From positions 62,001 through 126,000 of the forward strand of contig CAWIMG010000016.1 in NCBI GenBank assembly GCA_963837105.1: a stretch of 64,000 bases of DNA, written 5' to 3'. This DNA is from UBA9676 sp963837105 (lineage in GTDB: Bacteria; Actinomycetota; Actinomycetes; Streptosporangiales; Streptosporangiaceae). Shown here piece by piece: positions 8,922 to 17,229 of this stretch. The notes beneath the pieces are model-generated. The model was not told the origin of the DNA, did not search any database, and worked only from the letters and a program-made list of their open reading frames with translations. The translations under genes were made by a program, and so were the position numbers. How positions within the stretch are numbered: position 1 is the first letter of the stretch; each line of letters opens with the position of its first letter.

Positions 8922-8949
8922 TTGGGCTGGAGGCGTGCGTTGCGATATT
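8922..8949 (+). promoter_or_regulatory. Candidate rpsT promoter
   Basis: TTGGGC (8922-8927), a 16-nt spacer and GATATT (8944-8949) resemble a housekeeping sigma promoter. Transcription would start near 8956 and give a leader of roughly 100 nt before rpsT. The match is by eye only. Confidence 0.4.
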
Positions 8950-9054
8950 CTTCCTCGTCGGGCAGGATGCGCGCCGCCCCCGGTGCGGCGCTTGCGCGAG
9001 TCTCGCGCTACGTGTCCGCCGACCACCAGACCAGCACCCAAGCGAGGCTCACGC

Positions 9055-9321
9055 GTGGCGAACATCAAGTCGCAGATCAAGCGGAACAAGCAGAACGAGA
9101 AGGCCCGGCAGCGCAACAAGGCCGTCAGGTCGTCGCTGAAGACCAGCGTGCGCAAGTTCCACGCGGCGGCCGACGCCGGCGACGCGGACGCGGCGACCGA
9201 GGCCATGCGGGCAGCCAGCCGCAACCTGGACAAGGCCGCCAGCAAGGGCGTGATCCACAAGAACCAGGCGGCGAACCGCAAGTCGGCGATGGCCAAGCGC
9301 GCCGCCGAACTCCAAGCCTGA
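9055..9321 (+). CDS. rpsT: 30S ribosomal protein S20
   Basis: Small-subunit protein that binds 16S rRNA. It has 88 residues, the normal length: ANIKSQIKRNKQNEKAR, then NKAVRSSLKT, then HKNQAANRKSAMAKR. The GTG start at 9055 follows GCGAGG at a suitable distance and coincides with the family N-terminus. It is transcribed opposite to lepA and holA, an arrangement usual for this block in actinomycetes. Confidence 0.97.
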   Translation: MANIKSQIKRNKQNEKARQRNKAVRSSLKTSVRKFHAAADAGDADAATEAMRAASRNLDKAASKGVIHKNQAANRKSAMAKRAAELQA

Positions 9322-9463
9322 CCCGCACCTGCCCGCCACGCCCAACCTCAGGCAGCCCCACCTGCCCGCAGACCCATCTGCCCACGCCCCTCTGCCGCAT
9401 CCCCATCTGCCCACCGCCCACTGCCCGCACACTCCACGCGCCGGCACACTCCACCTGTCCGCA
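9322..9463. other. C-rich non-coding spacer after rpsT
   Basis: No gene is supported. The plus strand is strongly C-rich with loosely repeated CTGCCC and CACACTCCAC words, giving marked strand asymmetry. It leads directly into palindrome P2. Confidence 0.5.
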
Positions 9464-9527
9464 CGTTCCATGATCCGTGAAGACTTTTACGCGGATAGCA
9501 CGTAAAAGTCTTCCGGATCATGGAACG
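9464..9527. repeat. Long palindromic element (P2) between rpsT and holA
   Basis: Left arm 9464-9491 and right arm 9501-9527 pair over 27 bases with one bulged base and a 9-nt loop. The arms begin CGTTCCATGATCCG and contain AAGACTTTTACG. It is nearly the same sequence as the element at 22881. It lies between convergent genes, so it can act as a bidirectional terminator, but it is clearly also a dispersed repeat. Confidence 0.88.
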
Positions 9528-9582
9528 GTTCGCGGCCTTGGGGGCCACGACCCTTGCGGGCACGGCCTTTGTGGGCACGGCC

Positions 9583-10593
9583 TTAGCCGGCCGCGCCGGA
9601 CCGGCAGGCCACGATCGTCCTGATCGCCACTTCCAGGGCGTAGCCGGGGCTCGTCCCCTCACCTTTGACCTGTGCATCGGCTTCTGCCACCGCTGCCAGC
9701 GCGCGTGCTATCCCGGCCGGCTCCCAGCCGCGCAACTGCTGCCGGACCCGGTCGATCTTCCACGGCGGGGCGCCGACCTCGGCGGCCAGCGCCGCGCTGC
9801 CCAGGCCCCGCGGCGCCCCGCTCACTCGGCCGAGCATGCGCACCCCCTGGGCCAGGCCACTGCTGATCAGCACCGGCGACACCCCGACCGCTAGCGCCCA
9901 GCGGAGCAGTTCCAGCGCCTCCGCCAGCCGGCCCTCGACCGCCCGGTCGGCGACCGAGAACCCGCTCGCCTCCGCCCGGCCGCGGTAGTACCTGGCCACC
10001 ACCGGCTGGCTGACCACGCCGGTGGTGTCGGCGGCCAGCTGCCCGCAGGCCGAGGCGATCTCCCGCAGATCCGAGCCGAGCGCGTCGATGAGGGCCCGCA
10101 CCCCGCTGTCGTCGACGGTCCGCCCGGCGGCGCGGAACTCGGACCGCACGAACTCCATCCGCTCGCCAATCCGGGTGAGCTTCGGGCACTCGGTTACCGG
10201 GGCGCCGGTGCCGGCCAGCGTGGCCAGCAGGGATTTGCCCCTCCCGCCGCCGGCGTGGGTGATCACCAGCCGCACATCCGGCGGCGGGTCGGTGGCCAGC
10301 CGGGCCAGTTCGTCGGCGACGTCTTTGCTGGCATCCTGCGCGTCCCTGACCACGACCAGGCAGCCGCCGCCGAACAGCGACGGGGCGGTGACCGAGGTCA
10401 GTTCGCCGGGGTGGAGCGCGGCGGCGGCCACCTCATGCACGTCGGCCGCCGCGTCCGCGCCGGCCGCTCCCCCGCCTGCGGCGGCGACCAGTCTGCTGAC
10501 CGCTCGCTCCACCAGCAGTTCCTCGTCGCCGACGACCAGCGAGATGGCGGGCTCAGCTGACGTGGTGCGGCCGGGAGCGGCCTGGGAAGCCAT
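9583..10593 (-). CDS. holA: DNA polymerase III subunit delta
   Basis: Clamp-loader delta subunit, which opens the beta clamp. It has 336 residues. The N-terminal domain starts at ISLVVGDEELLVERAV, the AAA-like middle region includes VRLVITHAGGGRGKSLL, and the C-terminal helical domain ends EGTSPGYALEVAIRTIVACR. The family shows low sequence conservation, but position after rpsT and these motifs are diagnostic. The ATG at 10593 lies where the homology begins. Confidence 0.93.
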   Translation of the reverse strand: MASQAAPGRTTSAEPAISLVVGDEELLVERAVSRLVAAAGGGAAGADAAADVHEVAAAALHPGELTSVTAPSLFGGGCLVVVRDAQDASKDVADELARLATDPPPDVRLVITHAGGGRGKSLLATLAGTGAPVTECPKLTRIGERMEFVRSEFRAAGRTVDDSGVRALIDALGSDLREIASACGQLAADTTGVVSQPVVARYYRGRAEASGFSVADRAVEGRLAEALELLRWALAVGVSPVLISSGLAQGVRMLGRVSGAPRGLGSAALAAEVGAPPWKIDRVRQQLRGWEPAGIARALAAVAEADAQVKGEGTSPGYALEVAIRTIVACRSGAAG

Positions 10594-10641
10594 GGCAGAA
10601 GCATGCCACGAGCGGGGCAGCGGCCAGCCCCAGCCGCCGGG

Positions 10642-11853
10642 TCAGGCCTGGACGGGCTCGCCGCCGCGCCAAATCCGGAGTGGCTTGAGGCCGTACGACC
10701 AGGCGAAGGCGCCTTCGTGGTCGGCGTCCCAGGCGACGATGTCGGCGTACCGCCCGCGCACCATGGCGCCGAGTTCGGGCGCCCGCAGCGCCTGCGCACC
10801 ACCGACCGTGGCCGCCCGCAGCGCCTCGCTGACGCTCATGCCGAAGTGAGTGATGGCGAGCGAGATGACCAGCGGCATGGAGGTGATGCCGTTCACCCCA
10901 GGTGCGTGGTCGGAGCCAAGCGCGACCGGGACGCCCTTGTCCAGCAGCGCCCGGACCGGCGGCATCTTGCCGAACTGCAGCGCCGCGCCCGGGCTCAGCA
11001 CTGCCGCCACCCCCGCGGTCGCCAGCGCGATCACGTCCTCCTCGGTCGCCTCGTGCAGCAGGTCGGCCGAGGCGCAGCCCATCTCGGCCGCCAGCTGAGC
11101 CGCGCCGGTGCGGGTGATCCCGCAGGCGTGCAGGCGGGGCTGAAGCCCTGCCGCCCGGCCCGCGCCCAGCACCCAGCGGGCCTCCCGCTCGGTGAAGCGG
11201 CCCTCATCGCAGTACACGTCGACGCTGTCGGCCCCGGCCGCGGCCGCGTCGGCACACCAGGACCCGACCGCGTCGATGTAGTCGTGGCGGCGGCCGAAGT
11301 ACTCCGGCGGCACGGTGTGCGCGGCCATGAAGGTGACGTGAACCCGCGGCATGCCCGGCTCGTCCTCCAGTTGCCGCAGCAGCCGGACGTCGGCGAGTTC
11401 GCCGTCGCGGGTGAGGTGATAGCCAGTCTTGGCCTCGATGGTCGTAGTCCCGCTCAGCAGCCAGGTCTGCAGCCGCGCCCGGACACCGTTGCACAGCGTC
11501 CACGGGTCGGTCCCGCGGGTGACGGTGACCGTGGAGGTCAGCCCGCCGCCGGCAGCGGCGATCTCGCTCGACGATGACCCGCCGGCCCGCATGGCCAGCT
11601 CAGCCCAGCGGTTGCCCGCGTAGACGGGGTGGGTGTGGGCGTCGATCAGGCCCGGGGTGACCAGGCCGCCGTTCAGGTTCTCCACATGGTCAACATCGAC
11701 GATGTCGTTTACCACGCCGGGCAGGCTGCGCGGCAGTTCAGCGGCCGGGCCTACCCAGGCAATCCGGTCGTCCTGGGTCAGGATGGCCGCGTTGCTCCAG
11801 ACCTCGGTCCCGGTCCAGAGGCGGCCGATGTTCGTGAGCAGGCGGACGGTCAT
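10642..11853 (-). CDS. hutI: Imidazolonepropionase / HutI-type amidohydrolase
   Basis: Metal-dependent amidohydrolase that hydrolyses 4-imidazolone-5-propionate in histidine degradation. It has 403 residues, the usual length. Visible features are the metal motif DAHTHPVYAGNR, an AKTGYHL region, MAAHTVPPEYFG, HACGITRTG and GSDHAPG. The ATG at 11853 matches the family start; a GTG four codons upstream is possible. No hutH, hutU or hutG gene lies nearby, so either the pathway is dispersed or this is a related amidohydrolase. Confidence 0.85.
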   Translation of the reverse strand: MTVRLLTNIGRLWTGTEVWSNAAILTQDDRIAWVGPAAELPRSLPGVVNDIVDVDHVENLNGGLVTPGLIDAHTHPVYAGNRWAELAMRAGGSSSSEIAAAGGGLTSTVTVTRGTDPWTLCNGVRARLQTWLLSGTTTIEAKTGYHLTRDGELADVRLLRQLEDEPGMPRVHVTFMAAHTVPPEYFGRRHDYIDAVGSWCADAAAAGADSVDVYCDEGRFTEREARWVLGAGRAAGLQPRLHACGITRTGAAQLAAEMGCASADLLHEATEEDVIALATAGVAAVLSPGAALQFGKMPPVRALLDKGVPVALGSDHAPGVNGITSMPLVISLAITHFGMSVSEALRAATVGGAQALRAPELGAMVRGRYADIVAWDADHEGAFAWSYGLKPLRIWRGGEPVQA

Positions 11854-12322
11854 CGGTGGGCACACCCCCGGGCAGGACGACCCCAGTTAGGGGATGCCTG
11901 CGTCATGTGCGGTCACCTGCCATGGCTCGTGCTGGTCTTGCCCTCGTGGTAGACACCCCGGGCACCCGATGGGACAGAAGTCTCGATCAAGAACAAGCCG
12001 GGCGCCGCCTGGATGCGGCCACCAACAATATCGGTTCAGTCACGGTATTGCACAACAGGGTTCTTGTACAGGCTAAATGTTGACCACGGGCATGATTTCA
12101 CCGGCCATTCCGCTAACCGCGATCAGCCGGCCAGCCCGCGACCCCGGCCAGTGGCTGGCGTGGCGGCCGGCACCTGGCTCAGCCGCATGCCATACCCGCA
12201 GGCAGCCGGCCCGCGGCGGGGATTCTGGGCCGGTTCTGCCGATGCGGCCGGACGGGGAAAGTGGTCTTTGTCACAGCAAACGTTTGCTGTTTGGAATCGC
12301 CCGTTGTGGGATGCCTTCCGGG
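11854..12322. other. 470-nt intergenic region upstream of hutI
   Basis: No credible gene. The composition is less GC-rich around 11990-12080 (words such as AACAATATCGG and GTACAGGCTAAATG), so promoter elements are likely here. It holds the perfect palindromic operator at 12273-12290. Confidence 0.5.
12273..12290. promoter_or_regulatory. LacI-family-type palindromic operator
   Basis: ACAGCAAACGTTTGCTGT is a perfect 18-bp palindrome centred on CG, the architecture of LacI/GalR-family operators (core AAACGTTT). It lies 33 nt beyond the 3' end of hflX and about 420 nt upstream of hutI. No LacI-family gene is present in the window, so the regulator and target are unknown. Confidence 0.6.
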
Positions 12323-13729
12323 TCAGCCCGCGGGTGCCGGGGCTCCGCCCGCGGTGACGAGTTCACTAGCCAGTTCCGGCGGTACCCGGGCGGTCAGCTC
12401 GGTGCCATCCGCGCCGTGCCGCACGGCCAGCACCTCACCCTCCTGGTGCGCGCGCGCCAGCAGATCCCCGCGCCGGTACGGGATCACCACGCTGACCTCC
12501 TGGTCACGCCGGGGCAGTTTGCGGTCGATGGCGGCGAGCAGGTCGGGCAGGCCCGCGCCGGTCCGGGCCGAGATCACCACGCAGTCCTGCTCCCTGGCCT
12601 CGATCCCCTTGACCAGGACCGGGTCGGCGAGGTCGGCCTTGTTGACGGCCACGATCTCGGGCACGTCGCCGGCCCCGATGCCGGCCAGCACCTCCCGCAC
12701 CGCCGCCATCTGCGCGGCCGGGTCGGCGTCACTGCTATCCACCACGTGCACGATCAGGTCGGCGTCGGTGACCTCCTCCAGGGTGGACCGGAACGCCTCG
12801 ACCAGCTGGTGCGGCAGGTGCCGGACGAATCCCACCGTGTCGGTCAGCGTGAACCAGCGGCCGGACGGGGTCCGGGCCCGCCGCACCGACGGGTCCAGGG
12901 TGGCGAACAGCGAGTCGTCCACCAGCACGCCGGACCCGGTCAGCGCGTTCAGCAGGCTCGACTTGCCGGCGTTGGTGTAGCCGGCGATGGCCACCGAGGG
13001 CACCTCCCGGCGGCGGCGCTGCCCCCGCTGGATCTCGCGGCCGGCCGACATCTCGGCGAGCTGGCGGCGCAGCTTGGCGGTCCGTGCCCGGATCCGCCGC
13101 CGGTCGGTCTCGATCTTGGTCTCACCGGGGCCGCGGGCGCCGATGCCGCCACCGCCGGCCACCCGGCCGCCTGCCTGGCGGGACAGCGACTCGCCCCAGC
13201 CGCGCAGCCGGGGCAGCAGGTACTGCAACTGGGCCAGCTCGACCTGGGCCTTGCCCTCCTTGCTCCGCGCGTGCTGGGCGAAGATGTCCAGGATCAGCGC
13301 GGTGCGGTCGATCACCTTGACCCGCACCACGCCTTCCAGCCGGCGCAGCTGGCTGGGAGTCAGCTCGCCATCGCAGATGACCGTGTCGGCACCGGTGGCG
13401 GCGACCAGGCCGGCCAGTTCGGCGGCCTTGCCCGAGCCCACGTAGGTGGCCGGGTCCGGGTTGCTGCGCCGCTGCACCAGGCCCTCCAGCACCACCGAGC
13501 CGGCCGTCTCGGCCAGCCGGGACAGCTCCCGGAGTGAGTTCTCCGCGCTGGCCAGCGTGCCCTCCGTCCACACGCCAATGAGCACCACCCGCTCCAGCCG
13601 GAGCGCACGGTACTCGACCTCGGTGACGTCGGTGAGTTCGGTGGACAGCCCGGCCACCCGGCGCAGCGCGTGCCGGTCGGCCAGGTCGAGTTCGCCGGTG
13701 AGGTCGTCGGGGGGGGTGGGCTGGGTCAT
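12323..13729 (-). CDS. hflX: GTPase HflX
   Basis: Ribosome-associated GTPase that splits stalled ribosomes. It has 468 residues. The HflX N-terminal domain ends in the diagnostic GGGGIGARGPGETKIETDRRRI glycine-rich stretch. The G domain has GYTNAGKSSLLNALTG (G1), DTVGFVRHLP (G3) and NKADL (G4). The ATG at 13729 is preceded by AAGGCAGAG. In mycobacteria and Streptomyces hflX follows dapF directly; here a malate synthase/glycolate oxidase module lies between them. Confidence 0.95.
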   Translation of the reverse strand: MTQPTPPDDLTGELDLADRHALRRVAGLSTELTDVTEVEYRALRLERVVLIGVWTEGTLASAENSLRELSRLAETAGSVVLEGLVQRRSNPDPATYVGSGKAAELAGLVAATGADTVICDGELTPSQLRRLEGVVRVKVIDRTALILDIFAQHARSKEGKAQVELAQLQYLLPRLRGWGESLSRQAGGRVAGGGGIGARGPGETKIETDRRRIRARTAKLRRQLAEMSAGREIQRGQRRRREVPSVAIAGYTNAGKSSLLNALTGSGVLVDDSLFATLDPSVRRARTPSGRWFTLTDTVGFVRHLPHQLVEAFRSTLEEVTDADLIVHVVDSSDADPAAQMAAVREVLAGIGAGDVPEIVAVNKADLADPVLVKGIEAREQDCVVISARTGAGLPDLLAAIDRKLPRRDQEVSVVIPYRRGDLLARAHQEGEVLAVRHGADGTELTARVPPELASELVTAGGAPAPAG

Positions 13730-13844
13730 CTCTGCCTTGGGTTCGGGCCTGCCCGGGCCGGGCGGCTGTCTGCCGTCCATGCTGGCATGGCCGGTGATTC
13801 CGGTCACTCCAATAACACCCGGGAGGCCGCCGATGTGCCCGGCC

Positions 13845-13924
13845 GGGCCTGCACCTCCGGCCGACCACCGGAAGCCCCGGCGGGCCTGCACCCCCGGCCG
13901 ACCACCGGAAGCCCCGGCGGGCCT
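13845..13924. repeat. 37-nt direct repeat upstream of aceB
   Basis: Two almost identical 37-nt units start at 13845 and 13882, followed by a third truncated start at 13919, each beginning GGGCCTGCACC. They lie in the spacer between the divergent hflX and aceB starts, about 80 nt upstream of the aceB ATG. They could affect promoter spacing; function unknown. Confidence 0.75.
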
Positions 13925-14006
13925 TTGACCCCGCCGCGCAACGGAAGCTAGCGTCAGTCGCACGATCAGGCCCCGGATCGGCGGTCGGCCGCGGAAGGAG
14001 CAGGAC

Positions 14007-15611
14007 ATGGCAGCAGGCGCGGGTGTCGAGGTCACCGGCCCAGCCGGGCACCGGTACGAGGAGATCCTCACCCCAGGCGCACTGGACCTGATCGCAGCGC
14101 TGCAGCGCGAGTTCGGCGGCCGGCGGGCCGAGTTGCTGGCGGCCCGGGCGGCCCGGCAGGCGGAACTGTCGGCTGGCGGCACGTTCGACTTCCTGCCTGG
14201 CACCCGGGGGATCCGGGAGGACCTGAGCTGGCGGGTGGCCCCGCTCGCGCCCGGCCTGGTCAACCGCAAGGTGGAGATCACCGGCCCGACTGAGCGGAAG
14301 ATGACCATCAACGCGCTCAACTCCGGCGCCAACGTGTGGCTGGCCGACTTCGAGGACGCCAACACACCGCTGTGGGAGAACATGGTCACCGGCCAGCTCA
14401 ACCTCAAGGACGTGCTGGCCCGCACGATCGACTTCACCAGCGAGGACGGCAAGTCCTACCGGCTCGGGCCGGACGGCGACCTGGCCACCATCGTGGTCCG
14501 GCCGCGTGGCTGGCAGCTGGACGAGAAGCACCTGCTGGTGGACGGCGCCCGGGTCTCCGGCAGCCTGTTCGACTTCGCGCTGTACTTCTACCACTGTGCC
14601 CGGCCGCAACTGGACAAGGGCAAGGGCCCGTACTTCTACCTGCCCAAGATGGAGAGCCATCTGGAGGCCCGGCTCTGGAACGACGCGTTCAACCTGGCCC
14701 AGGACACCCTGGGCCTGCCGCGCGGCACGATCCGGGCCACGGTCCTGGTGGAGACCATCCCGGCCGCGTTCGAGATGGAGGAGATTCTCTACGAACTACG
14801 CGACCACAGCGCTGGGCTGAACGCGGGGCGGTGGGACTACCTGTTCAGCATCATCAAGAAGTTCCGCTCCCGCGGCCGCGATTTCGTGCTGCCGGAGCGG
14901 AACTCGGTCACCATGACCGCGCCGTTCATGCGCGCCTACACCGAACTGCTGGTCAAGACCTGCCACCGGCGCGGCGCGCACGCCATGGGCGGGATGGCCG
15001 CGTTCATCCCCAACCGGCGCGATCCGGAGGTGACCGAGATCGCGCTGGCCAAGGTCCGCGACGACAAGACCCGCGAGTCGGGGGATGGCTTCGACGGCTC
15101 CTGGGTGGCGCACCCGGACCTGGTCGCGCTGTGCGCCGAGGTCTTCAACGCCGCGCTCGGCGACCGGCCCAACCAGCTGGACCGGCTGCGTGAGGACGTC
15201 AGCGTCACCGGCCCGGACCTGCTCGCGGTGGCCAAGACCCCCGGTGTCATCACCGAGGCCGGCCTGCGCAACAACATCAGCGTGGGGCTCCAGTACCTGG
15301 CCAACTGGCTGGGCGGCAACGGCGCGGTGGCGATCTTCAACCTGATGGAGGACGCCGCCACCGCGGAGATCGCCCGCTCCCAGGTCTGGCAGTGGCTGCA
15401 CAACGACGTCGCGCTCGACGATGGCCCCACCGTCACCCGGGATCTGGTGGAGCGGATCATCGGCGAGGAACTGGCCGCCATCCGGGCCGGCGCGGGTGCG
15501 GCCTTCGACGCCGCCCGCTACGGCGAGGCGGAGTCGCTGTTCAAAGCGGTCGCGCTGGCCGACGACTACGCCGAGTTCCTCACCATCCCGGCCTACGAGC
15601 GCATGCCCTGA
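14007..15611 (+). CDS. aceB: Malate synthase A
   Basis: Condenses glyoxylate with acetyl-CoA to malate. It has 534 residues, normal for the A isoform. Conserved segments are GLVNRKVEITGPTERKM, the acidic LADFEDANTPLWEN, VVRPRGWQLDEKHLLVDG, TVLVETIPAAFEMEEILYELR and MGGMAAFIPNRRDP. AAGGAGCAGGAC precedes the ATG. It heads a same-strand series with glcD, glcE and glcF, which make glyoxylate from glycolate, so its job here is probably assimilation of that glyoxylate. No isocitrate lyase gene is nearby. The stop codon lies in a hairpin. Confidence 0.96.
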   Translation: MAAGAGVEVTGPAGHRYEEILTPGALDLIAALQREFGGRRAELLAARAARQAELSAGGTFDFLPGTRGIREDLSWRVAPLAPGLVNRKVEITGPTERKMTINALNSGANVWLADFEDANTPLWENMVTGQLNLKDVLARTIDFTSEDGKSYRLGPDGDLATIVVRPRGWQLDEKHLLVDGARVSGSLFDFALYFYHCARPQLDKGKGPYFYLPKMESHLEARLWNDAFNLAQDTLGLPRGTIRATVLVETIPAAFEMEEILYELRDHSAGLNAGRWDYLFSIIKKFRSRGRDFVLPERNSVTMTAPFMRAYTELLVKTCHRRGAHAMGGMAAFIPNRRDPEVTEIALAKVRDDKTRESGDGFDGSWVAHPDLVALCAEVFNAALGDRPNQLDRLREDVSVTGPDLLAVAKTPGVITEAGLRNNISVGLQYLANWLGGNGAVAIFNLMEDAATAEIARSQVWQWLHNDVALDDGPTVTRDLVERIIGEELAAIRAGAGAAFDAARYGEAESLFKAVALADDYAEFLTIPAYERMP

Positions 15612-15635
15612 TCCACGGCGAATCACCCGTGATCA
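15609..15635. repeat. Hairpin containing the aceB stop (P4)
   Basis: Left arm TGATCCACGG (15609-15618) pairs with CCGTGATCA (15627-15635) with one bulged base and an 8-nt loop. The left arm begins with the aceB stop codon TGA. The right flank CCGTGATCATGGT is identical to that of P1, so this looks like a short or degenerate member of the same family. It may attenuate read-through into glcD. Confidence 0.65.
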
Positions 15636-15698
15636 TGGTATTCGGCCCCGGCGGAGGGGAAGCTGGAAGCTAACAGCACCACGCGACGAGGTGATGCC

Positions 15699-17153
15699 AT
15701 GATCGGCGAGCTGGTCCCGGCGATGGTGGACATCTGCGGCCGCGAGGCGGTCGTGACCGATCCGCTGGAGCTGCGCACCTACGAGTGCGACGGGCTGACC
15801 TCACACCGTGCCGCACCCGCGCTGGTGGTGCTGCCGCAGACGGCTGAGCAGGTGGCCGCGGTGGTCCGGGTGTGCGCCGGGGCCAGGGTGCCGTTCGTGG
15901 CGCGCGGCAGCGGCACCGGCCTGTCCGGCGGCGCGCTGCCCCGCACCGACGGGGTACTGATCGTCACCTCCAAAATGCGCCGGATCATCGCCATCGACCC
16001 GGACAGCCAGCGGGCCATCGTCGAACCGGGGGTCACCAATCTGTCGGTGAGCGAGGCGGCACGGCCGTTTGGCTATTTCTATGCCCCGGATCCGTCCAGC
16101 CAGCAGGTCTGCTCGGTGGGCGGGAACGTGGCGGAGAACTCCGGCGGCGCGCACTGCCTGAAGAACGGCTTCACCGTGCACCATGTGACCGGGCTGGAGA
16201 TCGTCACCCCGGCCGGTGAGCTGGTCTGGCTGGGCGACGGCACCGGCGCGGCACCCGGCTACGACCTGGTGGGGGCGTTCATCGGGTCCGAGGGCACGCT
16301 GGGCATCGTCACCAAGATCGTCGTCAGGCTGACGAAGATCCCGCAGATGGTCACCTGCCTGCTGGCGGCGTTCGAGACCACTGGTGCTGGCGGGACGGCC
16401 GTGTCGGCGATCATTGGGGCCGGCATCATCCCGGCCGCGATCGAGATGATGGACGCGCTCGCGATCGAGGCAGCCGAGGCCGCCGTCGCCTGCCACTACC
16501 CGCAGGAGGCGGGCGCGGTGCTGATCGTGGAACTGGACGGCCCGGAGTCCGACGTCCGCCGCGACAACGAGGCGGTCCGCCGGCTCTGCCAGCAGGCCGG
16601 GTCAACCGAGATCCGGGAGGCGGTGGACCCGGCCGAGCGGGCGGCCATCTGGGTCGGCCGCAAGTCCGCATTCGCTGCCGTGGGCCGGATCTGCCCGGCC
16701 TACATCGTGCAGGACGGGGTGGTGCCGCGGACCGCGCTGGGCACGGTGCTGGACAAGATCGCCGAGCTGTCGGCCGAATCCGGGATCCGGGTGGCGAATG
16801 TGTTCCATGCCGGCGACGGGAACCTGCACCCGCTGGTGCTCTACGACGACAGCTCGGCCGCCGACACCGCCGCCGCTGAGCAACTGTCCGGCGCCATCCT
16901 GGACCTGTGCATCAGCAACGGCGGCTCGATCACCGGCGAGCACGGCGTGGGCGTGGACAAGTCCCGGTACATGCCCAAGATGTTTGGCGCCGACGACCTG
17001 GACACCATGCAGCTGCTCCGGTGCGCGTTCGACCCGGACGGCCTGTGCAACCCGGGCAAGGTGTTCCCGACCCCGCGGCTGTGCGGGGAGGTCCCCGGCG
17101 CCCGGCGCGGCGTTCACCCGCTGGTCGCCGCCGGACTGGCCGAGCAATTCTGA
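15699..17153 (+). CDS. glcD: Glycolate oxidase subunit GlcD (FAD-linked oxidase)
   Basis: FAD-dependent 2-hydroxyacid dehydrogenase subunit. It has 484 residues. The N-terminal PCMH-type FAD domain shows VARGSGTGLSGGALP and CSVGGNVAENSGGAHCLKNG. The C-terminal domain shows HAGDGNLHPL and GGSITGEHGVGVDKSRYM, the usual substrate and FAD segments. ACGAGGTGATGCC precedes the ATG. glcE starts 76 nt downstream and glcF follows, which gives the classic three-subunit glycolate oxidase. D-lactate or another 2-hydroxyacid remains possible from sequence alone. Confidence 0.92.
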   Translation: MIGELVPAMVDICGREAVVTDPLELRTYECDGLTSHRAAPALVVLPQTAEQVAAVVRVCAGARVPFVARGSGTGLSGGALPRTDGVLIVTSKMRRIIAIDPDSQRAIVEPGVTNLSVSEAARPFGYFYAPDPSSQQVCSVGGNVAENSGGAHCLKNGFTVHHVTGLEIVTPAGELVWLGDGTGAAPGYDLVGAFIGSEGTLGIVTKIVVRLTKIPQMVTCLLAAFETTGAGGTAVSAIIGAGIIPAAIEMMDALAIEAAEAAVACHYPQEAGAVLIVELDGPESDVRRDNEAVRRLCQQAGSTEIREAVDPAERAAIWVGRKSAFAAVGRICPAYIVQDGVVPRTALGTVLDKIAELSAESGIRVANVFHAGDGNLHPLVLYDDSSAADTAAAEQLSGAILDLCISNGGSITGEHGVGVDKSRYMPKMFGADDLDTMQLLRCAFDPDGLCNPGKVFPTPRLCGEVPGARRGVHPLVAAGLAEQF

Positions 17154-17229
17154 TGCCCAACGACTGCGGCCACCCGCCGTCGCGGCCCGGCCCGGGCCGG
17201 ATCTGCCCCGCACCCGTGGCAGGTGGCCG

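Noticed and set aside
12013..12357. A small protein gene in the hutI-hflX spacer
   Set aside because: No ribosome binding site, no homology and low-complexity composition; the region reads better as regulatory DNA.
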